61,416 nt of DNA from Verrucomicrobiota bacterium. GTDB taxonomy: Bacteria; Chlamydiota; Chlamydiia; Chlamydiales; Rhabdochlamydiaceae. The translations under genes were made by a program, and so were the position numbers. The notes under the pieces were generated by a model. The model was not told the DNA's origin. It did not search any database and saw only the letters and a list, made by a program, of their open reading frames with translations. Numbering within the stretch: the first letter of the stretch is position 1; the number at the start of each line of letters is the position of its first letter. Shown in pieces: positions 51,182-60,634 of this stretch. Location: assembly GCA_018239715.1 (NCBI GenBank), contig JAFEGW010000019.1, positions 1 to 61,416 of the forward strand. The letters are read 5' to 3'.

Positions 51182-51585
51182 CAAGTTTCGCGAATCCTGT
51201 ACAAAAATCAGAAGGTGAAATTTATAGCTTTGTCGCTGAGCAAATGATTGAGATGAGAGACTCAATAGCTAATAAGGTGAGAAACCAAGCGAAATTAAAC
51301 ATGGACGTTAGATTAAGCAGTCCAGATATTACTCAAAAAGCGCGGGACCTTGTGTCACACGGGTTTCATGAGTATGAAAGTGAGGCAAGAAGAAGATTTC
51401 AATCCCCTCCGTGGTCAGAGTTTGCTACAATGATCTTGACTACCTCGCGGGTAACATATTTTTCTTCTTCTTCTGTTTTGCTAGGTGAAGTTATTGATCT
51501 TTTAAAGGGCAAATCCATGCCATGCAATAATGTAAGTAGTGATTCAGAGTGGGACTGGACACCAGACGGAATTAAAAGCATGTGA
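51178..51585 (+). CDS. Small partner of the LanM-like protein
   Basis: 135 residues, overlapping the LanM-like gene by 4 bases (ATGA), so made together with it. Helical first half (AEQMIEMRDSIANKVRNQAK), then a Ser/Thr-rich segment (MILTTSRVTYFSSSSVLLGE) and a C-terminal tail with the only Cys (SMPCNNVSSDSEWDW). There is no Gly-Gly leader cleavage site typical of lanthipeptide precursors. It could be a substrate, a chaperone or a regulator; no family recognised. Confidence 0.6.
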   Translation: MTSFANPVQKSEGEIYSFVAEQMIEMRDSIANKVRNQAKLNMDVRLSSPDITQKARDLVSHGFHEYESEARRRFQSPPWSEFATMILTTSRVTYFSSSSVLLGEVIDLLKGKSMPCNNVSSDSEWDWTPDGIKSM

Positions 51586-51787
51586 TTTACACTAGCCTAA
51601 TTTTGTCATCGAAATACCATTTTTTCTTCCGCATAAAAATATAGTTTTATTATCTCTTCTAAAGAGAGCCCTTGTCTTTTTTCTCGAAATACTATGGGTT
51701 TTAAGGAATATTTAAATATATTGAAATAGTCCGATTAACAATTTTATCGCGAAAAAGGGCGAAGAGTCGAGATGAAATAACAGGAAC
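51586..51787. other. AT-rich spacer between convergent genes
   Basis: About 200 AT-rich bases with no convincing reading frame; no clear terminator seen for either converging unit. Confidence 0.3.
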
Positions 51788-53179
51788 CTAAGCTGCTGGT
51801 GCATCAGGAGATGAAGCTCTCTTGCCGAAAGACTCAAGTGCTGTGAGAAAATATCTCATGGGAATAAGGTTTGTAAAAACTCCCTTTTTTTGCGCTTCCT
51901 CTAACAAGATTTCCATCGGTTGCAGTGCTTCACTCAATTTTCCCTCTGAATAAGTGGGCTTTTCTAAAGGAGTCTCTAGCTCTTTTTCATACCATCGGAT
52001 TTCATTGACATGGGTTTCTACGGCAAGTTTTTGTAAAAAATACAAAAGGAAATTCTGAGCCTCTTTGTCTTTAAATTCATAGTTAAGGATAGAGAGGAAG
52101 ATTTTGCCTTGCTTTTGATCCTGGCAAAAAACCACATGGCTCCTATATTGATCATTTTGAAAGAATTGAAGTTGCTGGCTGCTTCTACTTGTGATAAGAA
52201 AAAGTTTAAATCGGCGGGAGTCCTTTTTCCCTTCCCAAAGTAGGATAGGCTTCTGTAACGGCTTTAGCTGTTCAAGGAAGATGCTTAGAACTTTTTGATG
52301 CGCCTCCGACCTCAATCTTTCAAGGGACTCAAGAGATATATAGTGAAAAGAATTCCATTTTAAGGGGGCCCAGCTTTTTAAGAAGGAAACAGTCCTTAAA
52401 CACCATCTGCTCAAAGTATTCGCACGGACAGAAAAGTGAACCCAAGCTTTTTGGATGAGTTCTTGCTGAATCATCCGGATGGCATCGATTTTATCCATAG
52501 CTTCAATGACATAGCCGGTCTCTGCTTCTGAAAGCTCTTCTATTTTGCCCTCTTTTATTTTAACTAATGATTCTAAAACAGACTTGCTCAGATCTTCCAT
52601 GCATCGAGTGGACACATGTACAATCATGGCCTGGAATCGATGATAGCCTAAAGGGCCCAATCCGCATGTTTGTTTCAGTCGAAAAAGAAGTTCTTGTTGA
52701 AAGATCCGACCGACCTTTCTCAAAAGAATCGTGGCAAACAACCAGCATTTGCTGAGGATAGAATTATGATCGAAAAATTTTGCATGAATTGCTTGCAAGA
52801 GATCTCGTTGGGCTGTTTTAAAGTTGTCGATACTATCCAAAGTTTGTAACACGATATCTAAATTAATCGTTTTTTCGGGGGACTCAGAAGATAATCCGTC
52901 AATTTTTTCGCCTTCTAGAGATCGGAGATGGTCTACGACAGATTCTTCCATTTCCCGAATCACTGCGTGGGCAACTTTCTCCACAGCATCGTTGAGCGTA
53001 TGGTAGCCCCAAGCCCCATAACCAAAGGTATGCTGCAAGCGTCTAAAAGGACTTAAACTGCTCCAGGCCTCCTTTTTATCCAGCAGGGCGACTTTGCCTT
53101 CTTGATATTGAACCCAATTGCTGGGGATCAGCAAGAATGTGTCTCTCATCTGATAGAAAACTTGGATGGGATCTGACAT
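51788..53179 (-). CDS. Hypothetical protein with internal tandem duplication
   Basis: 463 residues built from two related ~130-residue helical modules: FRRLQHTFGYGAWGYHTLND (about 45-64) and its repeat FRLKQTCGLGPLGYHRFQAM (about 165-184), each followed by similar helices ending in LQTLDSIDNFKTAQRDLLQ or IEAMDKIDAIRMIQQELIQ. The C-terminal third (about 290-440) is a separate mixed domain. No signal peptide or membrane helix is obvious, and no known family was recognised. It faces the photolyase gene in the same direction, 41 bases away. Confidence 0.7.
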   Translation of the reverse strand: MSDPIQVFYQMRDTFLLIPSNWVQYQEGKVALLDKKEAWSSLSPFRRLQHTFGYGAWGYHTLNDAVEKVAHAVIREMEESVVDHLRSLEGEKIDGLSSESPEKTINLDIVLQTLDSIDNFKTAQRDLLQAIHAKFFDHNSILSKCWLFATILLRKVGRIFQQELLFRLKQTCGLGPLGYHRFQAMIVHVSTRCMEDLSKSVLESLVKIKEGKIEELSEAETGYVIEAMDKIDAIRMIQQELIQKAWVHFSVRANTLSRWCLRTVSFLKSWAPLKWNSFHYISLESLERLRSEAHQKVLSIFLEQLKPLQKPILLWEGKKDSRRFKLFLITSRSSQQLQFFQNDQYRSHVVFCQDQKQGKIFLSILNYEFKDKEAQNFLLYFLQKLAVETHVNEIRWYEKELETPLEKPTYSEGKLSEALQPMEILLEEAQKKGVFTNLIPMRYFLTALESFGKRASSPDAPAA

Positions 53180-53220
53180 TAGCCTAAAAGCATAAATGAG
53201 ATGATAAGAAAAATAAAATT

Positions 53221-54618
53221 TTATTTTTTGATGCGCCTGTATTCTTTCAGGGCAAATTGCCTGGCTTTCTCATGATCGACAATGGGAAAAGGATAGTCTC
53301 GACCGAGTTTGAGGTCTGCTGCTTCTAAAACTTTTTCCGGGGCCTTCCAAGGAGCATGGAGATATTTTAGAGGGAGATTTTTTAGCTCGGGAACCCATTG
53401 ACGGATATAAACACCTTGGGGATCGAATTTTTTGCTTTGGAGGATAGGATTGAAGATGCGGAAAAAAGGCTGTGCATCTAATCCTGTTCCAGCTGACCAT
53501 TGCCAGTTGTAGCTATTATTTCCGAGGTCGGCATCCAAAAGATAGTCAAAAAACCAGGCTGCGCCTTTTTGCCAGGAGATATTCAGGTCTTTAATTAGGA
53601 AAGAGGCGACGATCATCCGCATTCGGTTGTGCATAAATCCCGTTTGTTTCAGCTGCCGCATCCCTGCATCGACAAGAGGGTATCCTGTTTTTCCTTGTTT
53701 CCAGGCTTCCCATCGGTTTTTGTCGTCATCCCATTTCCATTTTTCAAACTCTTTGATGAATGGAACTGAGGGAAGGTCGGGGCAGTGGTAGAGAAGATAA
53801 ATGGCAAAATCCCTAAATACAAGCTCTCGAAGGAATGCTTTGCTCCCATGGCAAGCTTCAAAGACGGTACGAGGACTGATTTCACCAAAATGGAGATGAG
53901 GGGAGAGTTTAGAAGTTTGATCAAGCCCAGGAAAATCTCGGTGATGATGATATCCATGCAGGTGGTTTTTCACAAAAGCATGGAGCCGTTTTTTCGCGCC
54001 TTGTTCTCCGGGCTGCCAATATTCCTCGAGTTGTTGGGGAGAGATTAGAGCTTTATCCAGCAGATGCAAATCTTCAACCGAAAGAGAATCGACCTTGGGT
54101 GAGCGGGAGTTTTTATAGAGCTTGAGGACTTTCTGCGGCTGGTAGGCTTTTTGATGGCATCTGAAGAAAGGAGCAAAGACCTTATAAAAACCTCCTGTCT
54201 GGTTCTTGATTTCTTCAGGATCTGTAAAGTAGGTCCCATTGAAAGTTTCTATACCGACGCCCTGTGTTTTTAAAAGACGCTGAATTTTTTGATCACGTAG
54301 GTGGGCCTCTCTAATAAAGGTACGGTTCCAGGTCACTTTATAAGGATTGAATCTCTTGATCAGCTTTTCCCAGATCTCTAAAGGATGGCCTTTTTCGATG
54401 AGCAAGGGGATTGAATATTCTTGCAGCGATTTTTTAAGAGCTTTGAGCGACAAATGCAGCCATGTTTTTTGAGCAGCCCCTACCTTGAAAGGATGGTGTC
54501 TATCTTCATCCAGGATATAGAGAGCAATGACAGGCGCTCCTAGCTGCGTTGCTGAAGATAAGGCAGGGTTATCTTCCAACCTTAGGTCTTCTCGGAACCA
54601 ATGAATAATAGGCTGCAT
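53221..54618 (-). CDS. phrB: Deoxyribodipyrimidine photolyase (class I CPD photolyase)
   Basis: 465 residues: an N-terminal antenna-binding Rossmann domain ([17 protein letters not shown]) and a C-terminal FAD domain with [32 protein letters not shown] (Trp electron chain) and [16 protein letters not shown]. It repairs UV pyrimidine dimers using light, useful for a bacterium of amoebae in open water. It ends two bases before the... icd gene lies just upstream on the same strand (5 bases apart). Confidence 0.96.
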   Translation of the reverse strand: MQPIIHWFREDLRLEDNPALSSATQLGAPVIALYILDEDRHHPFKVGAAQKTWLHLSLKALKKSLQEYSIPLLIEKGHPLEIWEKLIKRFNPYKVTWNRTFIREAHLRDQKIQRLLKTQGVGIETFNGTYFTDPEEIKNQTGGFYKVFAPFFRCHQKAYQPQKVLKLYKNSRSPKVDSLSVEDLHLLDKALISPQQLEEYWQPGEQGAKKRLHAFVKNHLHGYHHHRDFPGLDQTSKLSPHLHFGEISPRTVFEACHGSKAFLRELVFRDFAIYLLYHCPDLPSVPFIKEFEKWKWDDDKNRWEAWKQGKTGYPLVDAGMRQLKQTGFMHNRMRMIVASFLIKDLNISWQKGAAWFFDYLLDADLGNNSYNWQWSAGTGLDAQPFFRIFNPILQSKKFDPQGVYIRQWVPELKNLPLKYLHAPWKAPEKVLEAADLKLGRDYPFPIVDHEKARQFALKEYRRIKK

Positions 54619-54623
54619 GGCAT

Positions 54624-56051
54624 TTAACCTTCAGCAGAAGTATAGCCAAAGGCTCCATCAAAGGTATAGAGATTTTCTGTTTTGAAAACATCATAGCCTG
54701 CTTTGATGAAGTGATCCAGCAACTGGACGATATCCTCGGGTTTAATAGGGTGCTTATCTGCAATAAACCGGCATCGCCATTGTTCAATGCAAAAAGTCTC
54801 CAGATGCCCTTCCGGCCATATCCGTACCCCTCGGTTCGTGATCATCTGCAACTTAAAGGGTGAAGGATGAAGCCCGGTGATCTTTTTTTGCACTTGAGAG
54901 GCTTTTTCTTTGGAATAGATAAAAAGATCTACGCCGACGAGCTTGCGATCGATTTTGGTTTTCTGCTCCGTCAGGAGCGGAACAATTTTAGAACCGGCCT
55001 TGTAGACGGGGGATTTGAGCTGGCGAGGTTGATTGCCTAAGTTTTTGACCACGGCGGCGGCAAATTCTTGCGTTCCCACCATCTGTTTGCTGGTTTTTTC
55101 ATTGAAAACATCATTTGTGTGGATCCCTTCTTCGATCGTGCAGAGCCAGGCGTCATGGATGCGGGTGGCGATCTCCGCTTCCCCGAGATAGGCCATCATC
55201 ATCACGCTGGCCAGCAAAAGCCCTGAAGGGTTGGCCGAGTTTTGCCCGGCGCGGCGGGGAGCCGATCCGTGGATCGCTTCAAACATCGCTCCTAGATTGC
55301 CGATGTTAGCTGAAGGGGCCAGGCCCACCGACCCTGAAATCTCCGCAGCAACATCCGACAGAATGTCTCCGTAGAGATTAGGCAGAACAATCACATCGAA
55401 CATCTCCGGATCATCGGCGAGCTTAGCAGCTCCAATGTCGACAATCCAATGTTCATTTTGAATGTCGGGATACTCCTTTGCCACTTCGTCAAAGATTTTA
55501 TGAAACAGGCCGTCGGAGAATTTCATGATATTATCTTTCGTGAAGCAGGTGACCTTTTTGCGGCCATGATGGCGGGCGTATTCAAAAGCATAACGGACGA
55601 TTTTCTCCGACCCTTGCCGAGAGATCAGCTTATGCGACACCATGACATCGGGGGTCTGCCGGTATTCAATGCCGGCGTACAGGTCTTCTTCGTTTTCACG
55701 AACCACGACGAGGTTCATTTGAGGATGCTTGGTGGCAATAAAAGGATGATACGAGACGCAGGGGCGGATATTGGCATAAAGGCCTAAAGTGGTCCGTACT
55801 GTGACATTCAAACTTTTGAATCCGCCTCCTTGAGGGGTTGTGATGGGAGCTTTCAGAAAAGCTTCCGTGTGTTTAATGGTCTCCCAAGTTTGAGGTTCGA
55901 TCCCGGTGAGAACGCCCCGGTTGTAAACTTTTTCTCCGATTTCCACCTCGTGGATATCGAGGGCAGCCCCTGCTTCTTTTAAAACCAAAAGAGCGGCTTT
56001 CATGATCTCAGGGCCTATTCCATCTCCCCTAGCAACGGTGATCGAATGCAT
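54624..56051 (-). CDS. icd: NADP-type isocitrate dehydrogenase, long form
   Basis: 475 residues from the ATG at 56049-56051, behind AAAAGGAA; a longer frame to 56099 lacks support. The N-terminal ~335 residues are a full isocitrate/isopropylmalate dehydrogenase fold: GDGIGPE, substrate-binding [29 protein letters not shown] and [20 protein letters not shown]. The extra C-terminal ~130 residues ([17 protein letters not shown]...) are a small domain seen in Thermus- and Rickettsia-type enzymes. TCA cycle step to 2-oxoglutarate. Confidence 0.93.
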   Translation of the reverse strand: MHSITVARGDGIGPEIMKAALLVLKEAGAALDIHEVEIGEKVYNRGVLTGIEPQTWETIKHTEAFLKAPITTPQGGGFKSLNVTVRTTLGLYANIRPCVSYHPFIATKHPQMNLVVVRENEEDLYAGIEYRQTPDVMVSHKLISRQGSEKIVRYAFEYARHHGRKKVTCFTKDNIMKFSDGLFHKIFDEVAKEYPDIQNEHWIVDIGAAKLADDPEMFDVIVLPNLYGDILSDVAAEISGSVGLAPSANIGNLGAMFEAIHGSAPRRAGQNSANPSGLLLASVMMMAYLGEAEIATRIHDAWLCTIEEGIHTNDVFNEKTSKQMVGTQEFAAAVVKNLGNQPRQLKSPVYKAGSKIVPLLTEQKTKIDRKLVGVDLFIYSKEKASQVQKKITGLHPSPFKLQMITNRGVRIWPEGHLETFCIEQWRCRFIADKHPIKPEDIVQLLDHFIKAGYDVFKTENLYTFDGAFGYTSAEG

Positions 56052-56133
56052 AAAATTCCTTTTAAACCTCACATTATCTTCTTCAAGCAAAAAAGCCAAT
56101 ATCCTATCATCCTAAAGTTGATAAGGAACCTTT

Positions 56134-57093
56134 GTGTTAAGAGAATTATTTAACGACCAACGTCAGCATCTCGAATACTTCTTCAACCATTTGGATGAGA
56201 AGAAGGCTCAAGAGGTTTTTGATCTGTGCGCCCATAGCAAAGGTTTTCTAGTTTTGAGCGGTGTCGGAAAAAGCGGATTTGTTGCAGAAAAAGTTGCCAT
56301 GACGCTGGTGTCGACAGGCACCAAAGCTCTATTCATGCATCCCATGAATTTCTTGCACGGCGATATCGGGATCCTCTCTTCAGATGATTGTGTGATCCTG
56401 CTCAGTAAAAGCGGGGAGACCGAAGAGCTCTTAAGTTTAGTTCCCTTCATCCGGAAACGGGGCGCTAAATTAATCGCCCTTGTCTCCAACCTGCAAAGCC
56501 GGTTAGCCCATCTTGCTGATCTAGTCCTCCAACTCCCTGTGGAAAAAGAGCTCTGCCCCTTTGATCTAGCTCCGACCATTTCAACAGAGGTCCAGCTTTT
56601 ATTCGGCGATGTTCTAGCGATGGCTTTGATGAAACATAAAGGGTTTACACTCGCTTCTTATGGAGAGAACCATCCTTCAGGAACCATCGGTAAAAAAGCC
56701 ACGATCAAAATCGGCCAGATCATGATCCACGGAGAAGCTTTGCCCTTTTGCTCGCCTTCGCAAACTCTTCAAGAGGTCTTGCCGGAATTTTCCTCCAAAC
56801 GCCTCGGCTGCATCCTGGTCGTGGACGAACAGCAGAAGTTTCAAGGGATTTATACCGATGGAGACCTCCGCCGCTCTTTACAAGCGTTAGGGTCGGAAGT
56901 CATGCAAAAACAGATAGGCGAGCTGATGACTCGCTCGCCGATTGCAACGCAGAGCGATGTCTTAGCTTGGGATGCACTCAAACTGATGCAAAAAGATCCT
57001 AAGCGGTGGATCATGGTTCTGCCGGTTCTGGAAGAAGATCGGGTTGTCGGCTTGGTGCGTATGCACGATATTATACACACGGGGATTGCATAA
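56134..57093 (+). CDS. kdsD: Arabinose-5-phosphate isomerase (KpsF/KdsD)
   Basis: 319 residues starting at a GTG (56134) behind AAGGAAC. A SIS domain (about 35-180; SGVGKSGFVAEKVAMTL, LLSKSGETEELL, SYGENHPSGTIGK) is followed by two CBS domains (about 205-315). It converts ribulose-5-phosphate to arabinose-5-phosphate for Kdo, part of the LPS core along with waaF and gmhA. Divergent from icd. Confidence 0.95.
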   Translation: MLRELFNDQRQHLEYFFNHLDEKKAQEVFDLCAHSKGFLVLSGVGKSGFVAEKVAMTLVSTGTKALFMHPMNFLHGDIGILSSDDCVILLSKSGETEELLSLVPFIRKRGAKLIALVSNLQSRLAHLADLVLQLPVEKELCPFDLAPTISTEVQLLFGDVLAMALMKHKGFTLASYGENHPSGTIGKKATIKIGQIMIHGEALPFCSPSQTLQEVLPEFSSKRLGCILVVDEQQKFQGIYTDGDLRRSLQALGSEVMQKQIGELMTRSPIATQSDVLAWDALKLMQKDPKRWIMVLPVLEEDRVVGLVRMHDIIHTGIA

Positions 57094-57116
57094 AAATTTA
57101 AATAGTGGGATAGGCT

Positions 57117-58370
57117 ATGGGTTTAATATTGCTAGTGGTCATTTTTTCTCTTGGGTATCTCGCCATCATCTTCGAACACATTCTTAAAATTAACAAATCG
57201 GCTGTGGCCATTTTCATGGCAGTTGCCTGCTGGGCTGTTTTCTTTCACGAAAGTCCCCACGCTGTCCAAGAAAATTTAACCCACTTAAACATCAACATTT
57301 CCGGAGTGGCCCAGATTATCTTTTTCTTGCTCGGCGCCATGACGATTGTCGAGCTGATTGATTCCCATCACGGATTTAAAATCGTCACCGACGCCATCCG
57401 GACAACGTCCAAGCGTAAAATGCTCTGGCTGATTTCCATTGTCACCTTCTTCCTTTCATCCGTTCTCGATAACCTCACCACCACGATTTTAATGGTTTCG
57501 CTTCTCCGCAAGCTGATTCCCAATGCGCAAGACCGGCTTCTCATGTGCTGCCTGGTGGTCGTGGCTGCGAATGCCGGGGGAGCCTGGACCCCCATTGGAG
57601 ATGTCACAACCACGATGCTTTGGATTGATGGACAGCTCACCTCCCTTGCGGTGATGAAGGCGCTGTTCGCACCCAGTATCCTTTCGCTCCTCGTTCCTCT
57701 CCTTTATTTTAGCTTTCGCCTGAAAGGAAAAATGGCTCCAGCTCCCTATGTTGCTAAAGAAGTTGAAGAGCCTGGCGCCCGCTTGGTGTTTACTCTCGGA
57801 GTTTTAGGACTTGTCGGCGTTCCTATTTTCAAAGGGCTCACGGGACTTCCTCCCTTCATGGGAATTTTAATCAGCCTTGCCATTTTATGGCTGGTGACGG
57901 ATGGACTTCACCATCCTTACGAGCAGCGGAAACATCTCCGAGTGCCTCACGTGTTAACCAAGGTCGATGTTTCAGGGGTCTTATTCTTCTTAGGGATTCT
58001 GCTCTGCGTAGGCTCGCTCGAAGCCGCTGGCCTTCTTCAAGATCTTGCCACCTGGCTTGGCAACCAAATCAGTAGCTTGCCAGTCATTGCGACAATGATC
58101 GGACTCTTTTCCGCGGTCATCGACAATGTTCCTCTCGTCGCAGCCACCATGGGCATGTATCCCTTAGAGCAGTTTCCTCCCGACCATCCTCTCTGGCATA
58201 TGATTGCCTATGCCGCAGGAACAGGTGGCAGTATTCTTATCATCGGTTCTTCCTCCGGTGTTGCCCTGATGGGAATGGAAAAGATCGATTTTGTCACCTA
58301 CATGAAAAAGATTTCTCTTCCTGTCCTAGTAGGTTACCTGATCGGCATGATCGTCTATGTTTATATCTAG
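57117..58370 (+). CDS. nhaD: NhaD-type sodium/proton antiporter
   Basis: 417 residues with about 12 membrane helices of the ion-transporter superfamily. Typical NhaD segments: LDNLTTTILMVSLLRKLIP, ANAGGAWTPIGDVTTTMLW and SAVIDNVPLVAATMGMYP (paired Asn/Asp in the re-entrant loops). It exchanges Na+ for H+ across the inner membrane. 23 bases after kdsD, so probably co-transcribed. Confidence 0.92.
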   Translation: MGLILLVVIFSLGYLAIIFEHILKINKSAVAIFMAVACWAVFFHESPHAVQENLTHLNINISGVAQIIFFLLGAMTIVELIDSHHGFKIVTDAIRTTSKRKMLWLISIVTFFLSSVLDNLTTTILMVSLLRKLIPNAQDRLLMCCLVVVAANAGGAWTPIGDVTTTMLWIDGQLTSLAVMKALFAPSILSLLVPLLYFSFRLKGKMAPAPYVAKEVEEPGARLVFTLGVLGLVGVPIFKGLTGLPPFMGILISLAILWLVTDGLHHPYEQRKHLRVPHVLTKVDVSGVLFFLGILLCVGSLEAAGLLQDLATWLGNQISSLPVIATMIGLFSAVIDNVPLVAATMGMYPLEQFPPDHPLWHMIAYAAGTGGSILIIGSSSGVALMGMEKIDFVTYMKKISLPVLVGYLIGMIVYVYI

Positions 58371-58377
58371 GAGCCCT

Positions 58378-58713
58378 ATGAAAAAACTTCTCTGGACATT
58401 AGCTTGTTTAATCCCCTTTGCCTCGGAAGCTCTCGAGGTTGAAAAACAGATCGAAAATGAGAAAGTCTGTGTTTTGAAAGTCCGCTTGGAAGCCGGTGAA
58501 GAAATAGGACTCCATCGCGATGAATACCCTCGCGTCGTCATTGGTCTGCAAGGCGGAACCGTTCATCGCATCGAACAAGGGGGTGCTTGTAAAGAGATAG
58601 AGTTTCCCACAGGGAAGGCCGTCTATCTCGAAGCCGATCCTGTCGGAGAGCAACACCGCGCTGTCAATAAGACGGACCAAGCGATCGAAGTCATTGTCGT
58701 TCAGATCAAGTAA
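58378..58713 (+). CDS. Small exported cupin-like protein
   Basis: 111 residues from the ATG at 58378, behind TAGGAG. Signal peptide KKLLWTLACLIPFASEA, then a short beta-barrel cupin fold (CVLKVRLEAGEEIGLHRDEY, VVIGLQGGTVHRIE, KAVYLEADPVGEQHRAVN) with His residues that may bind a metal. Periplasmic; substrate unknown. Seven bases after nhaD. Confidence 0.75.
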   Translation: MKKLLWTLACLIPFASEALEVEKQIENEKVCVLKVRLEAGEEIGLHRDEYPRVVIGLQGGTVHRIEQGGACKEIEFPTGKAVYLEADPVGEQHRAVNKTDQAIEVIVVQIK

Positions 58714-58760
58714 AAGCAGAAAAACTTGAAATTTCTGCGAAAATCAATCATGTTTTTTGC

Positions 58761-60071
58761 ATGACCTCCTTTGACTCCATAAAAGAGCAGCGAGTAGCAG
58801 TTATTGGTGCTGGAATTGCTGGTCTTACGACTGCCTATCGTTTGTATAAGGCAGGTATTCCTGTTGAGGTTTTTGAAGCTCGAGAGAGACCGGGCGGACG
58901 TATCCTCACCTATTATGAGGGTTTTTCATACGAAGAGCTCGGCGGAAAGTTTATCGATGATGGATCAGAAGGCACTGAGCTAAAAGCTCTGATTCATGAA
59001 CTGGGATTGCAAGTTGAGACCTACATTATTCCCTTCGAGAAAATCTATTATTCGCAGGGAAAAGCGCATAATTATTATGATCTTTTCCTGGAAGCCCCTC
59101 CTCCCACGGATGAGAACTATCATCTAATAAAGCGGCAAAGCAAATCGGAACGTCTCTTAACCGCGCTGAGGCGATTTTTTTCAGATCATCAAGAGCTCCT
59201 GCGTGTGCTAGAGCTGCGTATAGCAAATTACGAAGGCTCTGCCACAGAAGACCTCGATGATTACTACCTGCCTCTTTTTTGGGATTTTTACAAACGGAGT
59301 TATCAGATAGCCCACGGGGAGGAAAAAGCAGAATATAAGATTGAATATGTGCAAGGAGGTAATACCCGGCTGGTGCAGGTTATCTCCCATCATCTTACTG
59401 TTCATTATAATACCCCTTTAACCAAGATATTCAAGGCCCGTAGGAAGATCGGTCTTGAGTGTGGCGGCAAAGTTCAATTTTTTGACAAAGTCGTTTTAGC
59501 CGTGCCTTGCACGATACTTCGCACCGTTGAAATAGAACCCCATCTTTTCCCGGATGATCAACTCCAAGCTGTTCGGACACTTCAATATGGTACGGCAGCG
59601 AAAATAATATTTCCAATTGAGATTGAGGATACAAATATTCCCAGCTTCGCTTACGGCTCTGATTTTGTTGTTTGGTTTAATCGAGACTATACTTTGATGA
59701 CCCTCTATGCTGGAGGAAATGCCGGCAAGTTTGAGCCTTCACGAGCTCCCCTAGAGAGATTTCTGCAGGAAATACAAGTCCTCTATCCTCAAGTTAAAAT
59801 CAAAGGCAACCCTCCCATGATAAGTTGGTGGAATGAGCAATATTCGCGAGGAAGTTTTTCCAATTTCGGTCCTCACCAGTACGACCTCTTTAATGAGAAG
59901 ACCTTTATAGATGATATCACCCTTAAGAAAGTGTTTCGACCCGTGGAGGACAAAATCTACTTCGCCGGAGAGCATGCAGCCCTAAAATATCACGGCACCA
60001 TGGAAGGCGCTGTCAGCTCCGGCAATCAAGCGGCTAGGCTTGTTCTGCATGCGATCCAAAAAAATTGCTAA
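58761..60071 (+). CDS. FAD-dependent amine oxidase-like protein
   Basis: 436 residues. FAD-binding VIGAGIAGLTTAYRLYKAG (about 13-31), EARERPGGRILTY, and the C-terminal FAGEHAALKYHGTMEGAVSSG match flavin monoamine oxidases and protoporphyrinogen-oxidase-like enzymes. No signal peptide, so cytoplasmic. Substrate not deducible; polyamine or amine oxidation is possible. Single gene before the rRNA operon. Confidence 0.88.
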   Translation: MTSFDSIKEQRVAVIGAGIAGLTTAYRLYKAGIPVEVFEARERPGGRILTYYEGFSYEELGGKFIDDGSEGTELKALIHELGLQVETYIIPFEKIYYSQGKAHNYYDLFLEAPPPTDENYHLIKRQSKSERLLTALRRFFSDHQELLRVLELRIANYEGSATEDLDDYYLPLFWDFYKRSYQIAHGEEKAEYKIEYVQGGNTRLVQVISHHLTVHYNTPLTKIFKARRKIGLECGGKVQFFDKVVLAVPCTILRTVEIEPHLFPDDQLQAVRTLQYGTAAKIIFPIEIEDTNIPSFAYGSDFVVWFNRDYTLMTLYAGGNAGKFEPSRAPLERFLQEIQVLYPQVKIKGNPPMISWWNEQYSRGSFSNFGPHQYDLFNEKTFIDDITLKKVFRPVEDKIYFAGEHAALKYHGTMEGAVSSGNQAARLVLHAIQKNC

Positions 60072-60179
60072 CAGTACGAAAAATCCATGGTACGCTGCTG
60101 AAATGCCTTTATTCATCATGCTCTTGAACCCGCAGATCATCCGAATGGGTGTAATCCTCGGCTTATCCTCAAGCCGAAA

Positions 60180-60225
60180 GGGCTAAATGAGAAAAAAGGG
60201 TGTCTTTTTTCTTTATTTGGAGCCC
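60180..60225 (+). terminator. Likely terminator of oxidase gene
   Basis: GGGCT...AGCCC closes an AGAAAAAAG/CTTTTTTCT stem. The T-rich 3' arm may work as a bidirectional or atypical terminator, with no T-run after it. Confidence 0.4.
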
Positions 60226-60343
60226 AGACTATTGCCAAATATTTATTTTGTTCAGAGCAGGCAAAAAATCGTGTTTAACTTCATTTTCATAGGAGAAATT
60301 CGGTATTTAAATATTGATAAATTTTATTTTAAATCAAAAATCA

Positions 60344-60373
60344 TTGCGTGAAAATCGCGCCGTTTAGTATCGT
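60344..60373 (+). promoter_or_regulatory. Candidate 16S rRNA operon promoter
   Basis: TTGCGT (60344-60349) and TATCGT (60368-60373), 18 bases apart, match the -35 seen before tRNA-Phe. This would give a ~255-base leader before the mature 16S. Confidence 0.35.
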
Positions 60374-60566
60374 GTTGGCTTCCTCACAAGATTGCACGGG
60401 GAAAAGATCAACAGCGAAAGTAAAAGGGTTGCATTAAAATCCTGGGCTGTAGTAAGTTGATTGGATCCTCAAAATCATGTTGAGTGAAAATGCGACAGTC
60501 GAAGTCGCAAATGCTGTTTAGACAAGTCAAGAGAAGCGATGTGCAAGCATAAAATAAGCTTGTGCG

Positions 60567-60589
60567 TTAGAAGTGTTTATCACTTCTAA
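60567..60589 (+). other. rRNA leader hairpin
   Basis: A perfect 9-bp stem TTAGAAGTG/CACTTCTAA with a 5-base loop, about 45 bases before the mature 16S; probably an rRNA processing or antitermination structure. Confidence 0.45.
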
Positions 60590-60634
60590 TGCCTTTTAAA
60601 CAATTTTTTAGATTTTTATACAAAATTAAATTCT

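Larger units (their letters stand above)
60072..60634 (+). other. Non-coding stretch before 16S rRNA with several hairpins
   Basis: 563 bases without a gene. It contains a small hairpin CGGCTT/AAGCCG (60159-60176), a long T/A-rich hairpin (60180-60225, core 60190-60198 with 60204-60212, closed by GGGCT/AGCCC), a GCGAC/GTCGC hairpin near 60490 and a perfect 9-bp hairpin (60567-60575 with 60581-60589). The 60180-60225 hairpin probably ends the oxidase transcript; the others lie in the likely rRNA leader. Confidence 0.5.
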
